A DNA stretch of 24,446 nucleotides from Pseudomonadota bacterium (lineage in GTDB: Bacteria > Pseudomonadota > Alphaproteobacteria > Rhizobiales > Rhizobiaceae): positions 1 through 24,446 of the forward strand of contig JAEZXF010000462.1 in NCBI GenBank assembly GCA_023419995.1. The letters are read 5' to 3'. Below the pieces are notes generated by a model. It had not been told where the DNA came from, ran no database searches, and saw only the letters and a list, made by a program, of their open reading frames with translations. Each line of letters begins with the position of its first letter. Position 1 is the first letter of the stretch. Shown in pieces: positions 15,355 through 22,302 of this stretch. Position numbers and translations under genes: made by a program.

Positions 15355-17067
15355 ATGTCGACCTCAGTAACCCGCACCGCCAGCGATGCGTTTCTCGAAT
15401 CCCTTACCGCGGGCGGGGTCGACGTCGCGTTCTCGGTGTTCGGCACCGACCACGCAGGCCTGATCGAGAGCTGGGCGAAGCACGGGGCCAACAACAACCT
15501 CGCCGCCGTGCCGCGGCTGGTGATCTGCCAGCACGAGAACGTGGCCATGAACGGCGCGCTCGGCTACGCGCATTTCGCGGGGCGCGCCCAGGCGGTGATC
15601 GCCCATGTTGACGTCGGCACGCTCAACCTCGGCGCCGGCCTCCACAACTCGCTGCGCAACCGGCTGCCGGTGCTGATCTTCGCCGGCCTCGCGCCGTGGA
15701 CCGAGAACGGCGAGCGCTTCGGCGGCCGCGACCACTACGTCCACTGGATGCAGGACGTCGCCGACCAGCGCGGCAGCGTGCGCAACTACGTGAAGTGGGA
15801 ATACGAGGTGCGCAGCGGCAGGGCCTTCCCGGCCGCCGTCTCGCGCGCGCTGCAGATCGCCCACACCGCCCCCAACGGCCCCGTCTACATGACCGCGGCG
15901 CGCGAGCCGCTGGAAGAGGAGGCGCCCGACGAGCTGCGCTATCCCTCGATGCCGGCGCCCGCGCCGACCGTGCCGGCGCCGCAGGTCACGCGGGATCTGG
16001 TGGCGAAGCTGCGCGCGGCGAAGGCCCCACTGATCCTGACCACGTCGCTCGGCGGCGAGAAGGGCGCGGTCGAAGCGCTCGTCGCCTTCGCCGAGGAATT
16101 CGTGGTGCCGGTGGTCGAGATCCGCCCCTTCCACGTCAACATGCCCGCCGACAACCCGCTGCATCAGGGTTATTTCACCGACGCCAAGATCGAGCTGCTG
16201 CGCAACGCCGACCTGATCCTGTCGATCGACTGCCCGATCCCGTGGGTGCCGGTGCTTGAAGAACCCGCCGACGAGGCGGAAGTGGTCTGGATCGGCCAGG
16301 ATCCGGTGGACGTGAAGATCCCGATGCGCAGCCTGCGCGGCGACCTTTTCATCCAGGCAAGCCCGCGCGAGACGCTGAACGAGCTGACCCGCCTCGGCAG
16401 GGAGAAGCCGGCGGCGGACCGCGACGCGCTCGACGCCCGCCGCGCCAGCCTCGCCGCCTCGCACGACCGGCTCCACGCCACATGGGACCGCGACGCGGCC
16501 GGCGACCAGCTCACCGTGGCGCGCGTCGGCCGGCTCGTCGCCGAGGTGTGCGGCGAGGACGCGCTCGTCATCAACGAGACCGTGACCAACGACACCCGCA
16601 TCCTGCGCCAGCTGCGCAAGACGAAGCCGGGCACGCTTATGGGCGAGGCGGGCAGCGGCCTCGGCCTCGGCCTCTCGGCCGCGCTCGGCGCCAAGCTCGC
16701 CCGGCCGGACGCCGACGTCGTCTGCCTCCAGGGCGACGGCTGCTACGTGTTCGGCACGCCTTCGGCGGTGCACTGGGGCGCCCGCGCCCACGACGCGCCC
16801 TTCCTCACCGTCATCCTCAACAATGGCGGCTGGCGGGCGGTGTCGCGCTCGACGGCGATGATGCACCCCTCCGGCCATGCCGCCGAAGCCGGCTTCCCGG
16901 AAGGTCGCTTCCAGGCGCCGCTCGACCTGTCGAAGACGATCGAGGCCGCCGGCGGCATCGGCATCACGGTGCGCACGCCGGAAGAAGCCAGGGCCGCGCT
17001 GCAGGACGGCCTGGCGCGCGTGCGGGCGGGAACCAGCGTCGTCATCAACGCGATGGTGACCGACTAG
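15355..17067 (+). CDS. Thiamine-pyrophosphate-dependent enzyme (acetolactate synthase / benzoylformate decarboxylase superfamily)
   Basis: 570 residues with AGGAAGG upstream of the ATG. Seen: an N-terminal Pyr domain with the TPP-activating Glu61 (CQHENVAMNGALGYA); a middle domain (about 205-345); and a C-terminal PP domain with the TPP-Mg motif starting GDG (460-462) and ending NN (489-490). Known: members decarboxylate or ligate 2-oxo acids. The stretch HVDVGTLNLGAGLHN and the motif ERFGGRDHYVHWMQD mark a poorly characterised branch that differs from true acetolactate synthases. No small regulatory subunit is nearby, which argues against branched-chain synthesis. With an aldehyde dehydrogenase upstream, a 2-oxo acid decarboxylase role is the simplest inference. 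Next in the operon is a transporter binding protein. Confidence 0.88.
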   Translation: MSTSVTRTASDAFLESLTAGGVDVAFSVFGTDHAGLIESWAKHGANNNLAAVPRLVICQHENVAMNGALGYAHFAGRAQAVIAHVDVGTLNLGAGLHNSLRNRLPVLIFAGLAPWTENGERFGGRDHYVHWMQDVADQRGSVRNYVKWEYEVRSGRAFPAAVSRALQIAHTAPNGPVYMTAAREPLEEEAPDELRYPSMPAPAPTVPAPQVTRDLVAKLRAAKAPLILTTSLGGEKGAVEALVAFAEEFVVPVVEIRPFHVNMPADNPLHQGYFTDAKIELLRNADLILSIDCPIPWVPVLEEPADEAEVVWIGQDPVDVKIPMRSLRGDLFIQASPRETLNELTRLGREKPAADRDALDARRASLAASHDRLHATWDRDAAGDQLTVARVGRLVAEVCGEDALVINETVTNDTRILRQLRKTKPGTLMGEAGSGLGLGLSAALGAKLARPDADVVCLQGDGCYVFGTPSAVHWGARAHDAPFLTVILNNGGWRAVSRSTAMMHPSGHAAEAGFPEGRFQAPLDLSKTIEAAGGIGITVRTPEEARAALQDGLARVRAGTSVVINAMVTD

Positions 17068-17143
17068 AAGGAAGCAGGCACGGCGGGCGGAAACGCCCCG
17101 GCGGGACCACACAGTTCAACAGGCGTGAAAAGGGAACACGGAG

Positions 17144-18208
17144 ATGGCTATGTTGACGAACAGAAGGCAATTCATCCAGAGCGCCTCGGCGCTCGCGGCG
17201 GCGGCGACCCTCGGCGGCACGATGGCCGCAAGGCCGGCCTTCGCCCAGGGCGGCCCGGTCCGGGTGACCCATTTCGGCGGGCCGTACCAGGTGCTCGACG
17301 AGGTGGTCGGCAAGCCGTTCGAGGCGGCCGGCCACGGCAATGTCGAGTACACGGCGAGCCTCACGCCGGCCACCATGGGCCAGCTCCAGGCCAACCGGGC
17401 CAATCCGCCCTTCGACGTCGTGATGCTGTCGCGCCCCGCGGGCGTGCGCGCCGGCCGCGCCGGCCTCGTCGAGGCCATCGACAAGTCGAAGCTGCCGAAC
17501 CTCGCCCAGCTGCAGGAAGGCTCGCTCAGCGAGGACAATTTCGGCATCCCGTTCGTGCTCGACACGATCGAGATCATGTACAACAAGACCATGGTCGGCG
17601 AGCCGATCACGTCCTGGCTCGACCTGTGGCGGCCGGAGCTGAAGGGCAAGATCGCCCTGCCCTCGACCAGCGTGGTCTTCGCGCCCGACTTCGTGGCGCT
17701 GATCGCGCGGGCGCTCGGCGGCAACGAGAAGGATCCGGCGGCGGTCGACGAGGCGTTCGCCAAGATCGTCGAGCTGAAGGACAGCGTCCGCACCTTCACC
17801 ACCAACCCGGAGCAGGCTTCGACGCTGATGGAACGCGGCGAGATCGCCGCCACGCCGCAGTTCGGCGTCCGCGTCTCGAGCGTCATCCGCAACAACCCCG
17901 ACGTGACCCGCTCCTTCCCGACCGAAGGCGTGGCCGCGCGGCCCTACGACCTGCTCGTCCCGAGCGAGTCGCCCAACAAGGACGGCGCCTACGCCTATAT
18001 CGACTTCATCATCGCCAAGGAGAGCCAGGAGAGGATCGCCGCGGCGCTGTGGGCCACGCCGGTCAACGCCCAGGTCGACCTGCCGGCCGACGTGGCCGAC
18101 AAGGTGGTGACGGACTTCGGCCAGCTCATCTTCTGGGACGACACCTTCATGGCGAGCGTCGAGAAGGACTGGCGGACCCGCTGGGAACGGACCGTCCAGT
18201 CCGGCTGA
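17144..18208 (+). CDS. Polyamine-type ABC importer, periplasmic solute-binding protein (Tat-like signal)
   Basis: 354 residues. The ATG at 17144 is used; the in-frame ATG at 17150 has GGAG at a better spacing (6 nt) and may be the true start. Seen: a twin-arginine-like signal (NRRQFIQ with Arg7-Arg8, hydrophobic core, cleavage ARPAFA-QG after residue 34); then a PotD/iron-type binding-protein fold with PFDVVMLSRPAG, GIPFVLDTIEIMYNK, SWLDLWRPELKGKIALP and FVALIARALGG. Known: this cluster binds spermidine/putrescine, ferric iron, thiamine or related small cations and opines. Location behind an amidohydrolase, aldehyde dehydrogenase and TPP enzyme suggests uptake of the substrate they degrade rather than spermidine (inference). 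Confidence 0.9.
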   Translation: MAMLTNRRQFIQSASALAAAATLGGTMAARPAFAQGGPVRVTHFGGPYQVLDEVVGKPFEAAGHGNVEYTASLTPATMGQLQANRANPPFDVVMLSRPAGVRAGRAGLVEAIDKSKLPNLAQLQEGSLSEDNFGIPFVLDTIEIMYNKTMVGEPITSWLDLWRPELKGKIALPSTSVVFAPDFVALIARALGGNEKDPAAVDEAFAKIVELKDSVRTFTTNPEQASTLMERGEIAATPQFGVRVSSVIRNNPDVTRSFPTEGVAARPYDLLVPSESPNKDGAYAYIDFIIAKESQERIAAALWATPVNAQVDLPADVADKVVTDFGQLIFWDDTFMASVEKDWRTRWERTVQSG

Positions 18209-18215
18209 CGGCGCG

Positions 18216-18232
18216 CGGGCGCCGGGCGCCCG
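18216..18232. repeat. Intercistronic hairpin 1 (binding protein/ATPase gap)
   Basis: 7-bp stem CGGGCGC (18216-18222) / GCGCCCG (18226-18232), loop CGG, starting 8 nt after the binding-protein stop codon. Followed directly by the operator-like core at 18231-18241. Confidence 0.55.
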
Positions 18233-18241
18233 GTATACAAT
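18231..18241. promoter_or_regulatory. Operator-like core motif, copy 3
   Basis: CGGTATACAAT matches 11 of 11 bases with the core at 11041-11053 (minus strand). The upstream AATGCC block of the other two copies is not present at the expected spacing. It lies in the 154-bp gap between the binding-protein gene and the ATPase gene. TATACAAT could alternatively act as a -10 element, but no good -35 box precedes it. Confidence 0.35.
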
Positions 18242-18251
18242 CGGCGCGCTT

Positions 18252-18281
18252 GCGGAAGGGCCGGGCCTTCCGGCCCTCCGC
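18252..18281. repeat. Intercistronic hairpin 2
   Basis: GCGG-a-AGGGCCGG (18252-18264), loop GCCTT, CCGGCCCT-CCGC (18270-18281): 12 base pairs with a single bulged A. No T-run follows, so it is more likely a stabilising or partial-termination structure than a full terminator. Confidence 0.6.
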
Positions 18282-18305
18282 GGTTGCGTCTCGCTCAGGG
18301 AACGT

Positions 18306-18337
18306 GCATCCCGTCGCCCGTGCGGGCGGTGGGATGC
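18306..18337. repeat. Intercistronic hairpin 3
   Basis: GCATCCC (18306-18312) pairs with GGGATGC (18331-18337). Across a symmetric 3x3 internal loop, GCCC (18316-18319) pairs with GGGC (18324-18327). It ends 25 nt before the ATPase start codon, so it could affect initiation there. Confidence 0.5.
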
Positions 18338-18362
18338 CTCGGGGAACAGGATCGCGCAGCAG

Positions 18363-19499
18363 ATGACCACGGCAAAGCCCACCGGACACGGAACGAAACC
18401 CGCGGCGGCCGGCGACGCCGGCGAACGCGGCATCGACCTCGACATCCGGTCCGTGAGCAAACGCTATGGCGGCCTGGCCGCGGTCAACAACGCCAGCCTG
18501 TCGATCCGCAAGGGCGAGATCATCTCGTTCCTCGGCCCGAGCGGCTGCGGCAAGTCCACCCTCCTCAACATGATCGCCGGCTTCGTCGACCCCGACGACG
18601 GCGACATCACGCTGCGCGGCCGCTCGCTGGTCAACGTGCCGCCGCACAGGCGCGAGACGGGCATGGTGTTCCAGCACTACGCGCTCTTCCCGCACATGCG
18701 GGTGGCCGGCAACATCGCCTACGGCCTCGAGGCGCGCAAGCAGCCGGCGTCGCTGATCCGCGAGCGCGTCGCCAGGATGATGTCGCTGCTCAAGCTCGAC
18801 GGCTTCGAGGACCGCTACCCGGCCGAGCTTTCCGGCGGCCAGCGCCAGCGCGTCGCCGTGGCGCGCGCGCTGGCGGTGCAGCCCCAGGTGCTGCTGCTCG
18901 ACGAGGCGCTGAGCGCGCTCGACAAGAACCTGCGCGAGGAGATGCAGATCGAGCTGTCGCTGCTTCTGCGCAAGCTCGAGATCACCACCATCATGGTGAC
19001 CCACGACCAGGCCGAAGCCTTCGCCATCAGCGACCGCATCGCGGTGATGGAGCGCGGCAGCATCGTCCAGGTCGGCACGCCGCAGGAGGTCTACCGGCGG
19101 CCGGGCTCCAGCTTCGTCGTCGAGTTCCTCGGCTCGGCCAACCGCCTGCCCGCCGCCAGCGTGACACGGCAGGACGGCATGCTCGAAGCCGCCACCGCAT
19201 CGGGCATCCGCGTCCGGGTGAAGGACGACGGGCGCGAGGGCGACGCCTTCAACATCTACGTGCGCAGCGAGGACGTGCAGCTTTCGCCGACGCCGACGGC
19301 GACGCATGCCGGCCGCCCCGGCCGGATCACGCTCGTCACCTTCCTCGGCTCGGTGTCGCGCTACGTCGTCGACCTCGATGGCGTGCAGGTGGTGGCCGAC
19401 TGCCCGCCGGACGGGCTGCAGTTGGGGGCCGGCGACGAGGCCTGGCTCGATATCGCGGCGGAGCGCTGCTACGTCCTGCCCGCCGGGGACCGCCCATGA
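18363..19499 (+). CDS. Polyamine-type ABC importer, ATP-binding subunit (PotA-like)
   Basis: 378 residues. Seen: Walker A GPSGCGKST (58-66), Q-loop Gln104 (VFQHYALFPH), signature LSGGQ (156-160), Walker B VLLLDE (176-181), switch His214 (MVTHD), and a C-terminal TOBE-type regulatory domain (about 245-375). Unusual: the residue after the Walker B Glu, normally Pro (DEPLSALD), is Ala182 (DEALSALD). The ribosome site is weak (AGGA about 11 nt upstream) and the gene is 154 bp from the binding-protein gene, while its stop overlaps the next permease start (ATGA). Known: energises PotBC-type permeases. The CDS is intact and the enzyme is probably functional. Confidence 0.93.
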   Translation: MTTAKPTGHGTKPAAAGDAGERGIDLDIRSVSKRYGGLAAVNNASLSIRKGEIISFLGPSGCGKSTLLNMIAGFVDPDDGDITLRGRSLVNVPPHRRETGMVFQHYALFPHMRVAGNIAYGLEARKQPASLIRERVARMMSLLKLDGFEDRYPAELSGGQRQRVAVARALAVQPQVLLLDEALSALDKNLREEMQIELSLLLRKLEITTIMVTHDQAEAFAISDRIAVMERGSIVQVGTPQEVYRRPGSSFVVEFLGSANRLPAASVTRQDGMLEAATASGIRVRVKDDGREGDAFNIYVRSEDVQLSPTPTATHAGRPGRITLVTFLGSVSRYVVDLDGVQVVADCPPDGLQLGAGDEAWLDIAAERCYVLPAGDRP

Positions 19500-20383
19500 C
19501 CGCCGCCGCACCGACGATGGGCCGGCGGGTCAGGCAGGCGGCGCCCTGGATCTGGCTCGTCCCGTCGATCGCCGTCTTCATCCCGTTCTTCATCCTGCCG
19601 ATGGCGGTGGTGCTGCGCAACAGCCTCAACCGCGACGACCCGATGGCGCTGATGGTGGAGGATGTCACCCTCGCCAACTATGCCGAGATCCTGACGGACC
19701 CGTACTACCTCACCGTCTTCACCAACAGCATCGGCGTGTCGCTGGGGGTCACGGTGGGGACGCTGATCCTCGGCGATCCCTTCGCCTACTTCCTCGTGCG
19801 CTACGCGCGGGCCTCGCGCGCCTTCCTGTTGTGGGCGATCTACCTGCCGCTGATGGTCAGCGTCATCGTGCGCGCCTTCGGCTGGATCGTCATCACCGCC
19901 GACACCGGCCTCATCAACTCCGTGCTGATCGGGCTCGGCATCATCAAGTCGCCGCTGATCATGCTGTTCGAGCTGGAGAGCATGGTGCCGGCGATGATCC
20001 ACCGCTACCTGCCGCTGATGGCGCTGCCGCTGATCAACGCGCTGGGCCGGATCGACGAGAGCCTGCACTCGGCGTCGTCCAACCTCGGCGGCGGCCGCTT
20101 CTACACCTTCCGCCGGGTGGTGCTGCCGCTGAGCAGCCCCGGCATCATCGCCGGCAGCCAGCTCGTCTTCGCCAACGTGCTGAGCGACTTCGTCATCCCG
20201 AACCTGCTCGGCTCGACGCGGTTCCGGGTGCTGGCGCCGGTGATCTACGAGGAGGCCGCCGTGCACGTCGCCTGGGCGACCGCGGCGGCGCTCGCCATGG
20301 TCATGCTGGTGATCGTCGTCATCATGCTCGCCGCGTCGAACTACACGTTCCGGCGGCTGGCGCCTTGGGCGAGGAACCTCTGA
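19496..20383 (+). CDS. Polyamine-type ABC importer, permease subunit 1 (PotB/PotH-like)
   Basis: 295 residues from the ATG overlapping the ATPase stop. The open frame continues upstream to 18284, but that part is an alternative reading of the ATPase gene. Seen: a first helix WIWLVPSIAVFIPFFILPMA; about six helices in all; the TADTGLINSVLIGLGIIKSPL periplasmic turn; and an EAA-type loop ASSNLGGGRFYTFRRVVLP that docks to the ATPase. Known: one of two pore subunits of spermidine/putrescine-type importers. The stop is one base before the next permease start. Nothing abnormal. Confidence 0.92.
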   Translation: MTAAAPTMGRRVRQAAPWIWLVPSIAVFIPFFILPMAVVLRNSLNRDDPMALMVEDVTLANYAEILTDPYYLTVFTNSIGVSLGVTVGTLILGDPFAYFLVRYARASRAFLLWAIYLPLMVSVIVRAFGWIVITADTGLINSVLIGLGIIKSPLIMLFELESMVPAMIHRYLPLMALPLINALGRIDESLHSASSNLGGGRFYTFRRVVLPLSSPGIIAGSQLVFANVLSDFVIPNLLGSTRFRVLAPVIYEEAAVHVAWATAAALAMVMLVIVVIMLAASNYTFRRLAPWARNL

Positions 20384-20384
20384 C

Positions 20385-21200
20385 ATGTCGACATTCCGCG
20401 AAGCCGAGGAGCGTTTCGAAGCCCGCATGCTGGCGATCTATGTCGGCGGCGTGACCGTGTTCCTCATCGCCCCGATCCTGCTGCCGATGGTCATCTCGTT
20501 CTCGAGCAATGCGAGGATCGAGTTCCCGCCGCCGGGCTTCAGCCTGCAATGGTACAGGGCGGCGCTGGAGAACGAGCTGTTCCGCCGCGGCCTGTGGAAC
20601 AGCCTGATCATCGCCACGGCCTGCGCCGTGATCTCGACCATCGCCGGCACGGCGGCGGCGATCGCGCTCAACCACTACCGCTTCGCCGGCCGCTCGACGA
20701 TCCAGCTCCTGCTGATGCTGCCGCTGGCGCTGCCCGCCGTGGTCAAGGGCCTCGGCATCATGTTCATGCTGCCGTCCTACGGCATGTCGCAGGGCGTGCT
20801 GGCCACGACCTTCGCCCACTGCATCCTCGGCATTCCCTACGTCGCCTACCTGGTGCTGGCGACGCTGGCCAACTACGACCTGACGCTCGAGCAGGCCTCG
20901 GCCAATCTCGGCGCGTCGCGCATCACCACCTTCCGCCGGGTGACGCTCCCGCTGATCCGGCCGGGCGTCACGGCAGGCGGCATCTTCGCCTTCCTGATGT
21001 CGCTCGACAACGTGTCGCTGTCGCTGTTCACGGCGGCGGGCGACACGCTGCCGCTCCGGCTGATGCAGCACATCCAGCACAATGCCGATCCCACCATCGC
21101 GGCGGTGTCGACCTTCCTGACGCTGGCGGCGCTGGGAATCATGGTGCTGTTCGGGCGGACGATCCGCCAACGGCAGCTGAGCGGCCTGAAGGAGCACTGA
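20385..21200 (+). CDS. Polyamine-type ABC importer, permease subunit 2 (PotC/PotI-like)
   Basis: 271 residues. The ATG follows the previous stop (TGAcATG) with GAGG about 10 nt upstream. Seen: a first helix about 17-38; the family stretch FPPPGFSLQWYRAALEN; the WNSLIIATACAVIST helix; an EAA loop ASANLGASRITTFRRVTLP; and SLDNVSLSLFTAAG, the PotC-type segment. About six membrane helices. It is the last gene of the plus-strand operon; a hairpin lies 5 nt after the stop and the next gene is convergent. Known role: second pore subunit of the importer. Confidence 0.92.
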   Translation: MSTFREAEERFEARMLAIYVGGVTVFLIAPILLPMVISFSSNARIEFPPPGFSLQWYRAALENELFRRGLWNSLIIATACAVISTIAGTAAAIALNHYRFAGRSTIQLLLMLPLALPAVVKGLGIMFMLPSYGMSQGVLATTFAHCILGIPYVAYLVLATLANYDLTLEQASANLGASRITTFRRVTLPLIRPGVTAGGIFAFLMSLDNVSLSLFTAAGDTLPLRLMQHIQHNADPTIAAVSTFLTLAALGIMVLFGRTIRQRQLSGLKEH

Positions 21201-21204
21201 GCCC

Positions 21205-21231
21205 AGCCGCCGCCGGGAGGCGGAGGCGGCT
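21205..21231. terminator. Hairpin between convergent genes
   Basis: AGCCGCC (21205-21211) pairs with GGCGGCT (21225-21231). Inner GCC/GGC pairs can extend the stem. It sits in the 47-bp gap between the convergent permease and iclR genes, where a bidirectional stop is expected. There is no T-run on either side. Confidence 0.4.
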
Positions 21232-21247
21232 CGCGACGATGCCGGCG

Positions 21248-22039
21248 TCACTTCTCGCGCCAGGGCCCGCGCATGGAGATGGAGCTGGCGACGTTCGACA
21301 CGTTCCGGGCGAGCGAGCGCTGCTCCTCCGGCTCGAGCTGGCTGCCCGGACGCACGACGTTGATGTTGACCGCAGCCACCGCGCGGCGCGACGCGTCGAA
21401 AATCGGCGCGGCGACGGAGATGTCGCCCTCGAAGATCTCGTGGTGCGTCACGGCGAAGCCGTTGCGGCGGATGGTTTCGAGCCGCGAGACGAGCTCCTCG
21501 CGCGACATGATGGAGCCGCTGGCATAGGGCACGTAGCGGACGTCGCCGATCAGGCCCTCCGCCTCGTCCGCCGGAAGATGGGCGACGATCGCCTGGCCGA
21601 TCGCCGAGATGTGCCAGGGGAAGCTCGACCCGAGCGTGACGTTCGGCGCCACCACCTCGTGCCCGGCCGCGCGCACCACCACCGTGAGCGCGCCGCGATC
21701 GAGCACGCCCATGTTGACGGTGAGGCCGAGCTGGCGGTTGCAGGCGAGGATATGCGGCGTCGCGCGCTCGATGAGCTGGTTGCCGCGCAGGTAGATCGAC
21801 CCCATGCGCAGCAGGCCGGGGCCCGGCGAATAGCGCCGCGACGCCTGGTCCTTGACCAGGAGGCCGGCGGCGACCAGCGTGCGGGTGAAGCGCTGGACCG
21901 CCGTCTTCTCCAGCCCGGTCATGGCGACGAGCTCGGCCAGGCCCAGCGTCTGGTGGCCGTATTCGAACGCATCGAGAATCATCAGCCCGCGCTGCAGCGA
22001 GGAGCTGATGAGTTTCGCCTTGCCGTCCGCTTCCTTCAT
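21248..22039 (-). CDS. IclR-family transcriptional regulator
   Basis: 263 residues from the ATG at 22037-22039, preceded by GGGGGA about 6 nt upstream. A GTG start at 22183 would add 48 residues of low-complexity, poorly conserved sequence. Seen: an N-terminal helix-turn-helix (about 11-70: SSSLQRGLMILDAF, LGLAELVAMTGLEKTAVQRF, RRYSPGPGLL); then an effector domain with the IclR pattern (SSFPWHISAIGQAIVAHLP, VRYVPYASGSI, RNGFAVTHHEIFEGDISVAAPIF). Known: IclR proteins bind small aromatic or aliphatic acids and control divergent catabolic genes. It diverges from the FAD-linked hydroxyacid dehydrogenase gene across 263 bp that carry several dyads. Effector unknown. Confidence 0.93.
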   Translation of the reverse strand: MKEADGKAKLISSSLQRGLMILDAFEYGHQTLGLAELVAMTGLEKTAVQRFTRTLVAAGLLVKDQASRRYSPGPGLLRMGSIYLRGNQLIERATPHILACNRQLGLTVNMGVLDRGALTVVVRAAGHEVVAPNVTLGSSFPWHISAIGQAIVAHLPADEAEGLIGDVRYVPYASGSIMSREELVSRLETIRRNGFAVTHHEIFEGDISVAAPIFDASRRAVAAVNINVVRPGSQLEPEEQRSLARNVSNVASSISMRGPWREK

Positions 22040-22218
22040 GAAATCCCCCAAACCGGATTCGTGCGCGGCCGGTCCGTCCTCCCGCGGAAGCAATGCTTCC
22101 AGGGGGTTGCGGCCCTTCCTTCGCGCGTCCGGCACGTCTGCCTTCTGTCGCGACGATCCCGGCGAATGGCGCCGATATTCCACGGTGGATCGAAGCAGTC
22201 AAAGCGCAGCGAGAATAG

Positions 22219-22283
22219 TTGACACGTGGCGCGTTAAATGAATTACTACGGTAATTAACGCTACACAATAGCGATTATCGCTA
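22219..22283 (+). promoter_or_regulatory. Promoter with nested dyads in the iclR/FAD-oxidase intergenic region
   Basis: Perfect -35 TTGACA (22219-22224) with a weak -10 ATTACT (22242-22247, 17-nt spacer) directed at the FAD-oxidase gene. Overlapping inverted repeats follow: GCGTTAA (22231-22237)/TTAACGC (22255-22261); AATTAC-tacg-GTAATT (22241-22256); CGCTA-cacaa-TAGCG (22259-22273); and TAGCGAT-t-ATCGCTA (22269-22283). They cover the -10 region up to the ribosome site, as expected for a regulator blocking transcription. IclR binding is an inference. Confidence 0.55.
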
Positions 22284-22302
22284 CATTGATGCAGGACAGA
22301 CG

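Noticed and set aside
12414..15548. Minus-strand open frame of 1044 codons
   Set aside because: It lies antisense to the amidohydrolase and aldehyde dehydrogenase genes, both of which carry full catalytic motifs. Its product is Arg/Ala/Asp-rich without domains, a usual artefact of high G+C.
15364..17112. Minus-strand open frame of 582 codons
   Set aside because: Antisense to the TPP-dependent enzyme; low-complexity product and no ribosome site.
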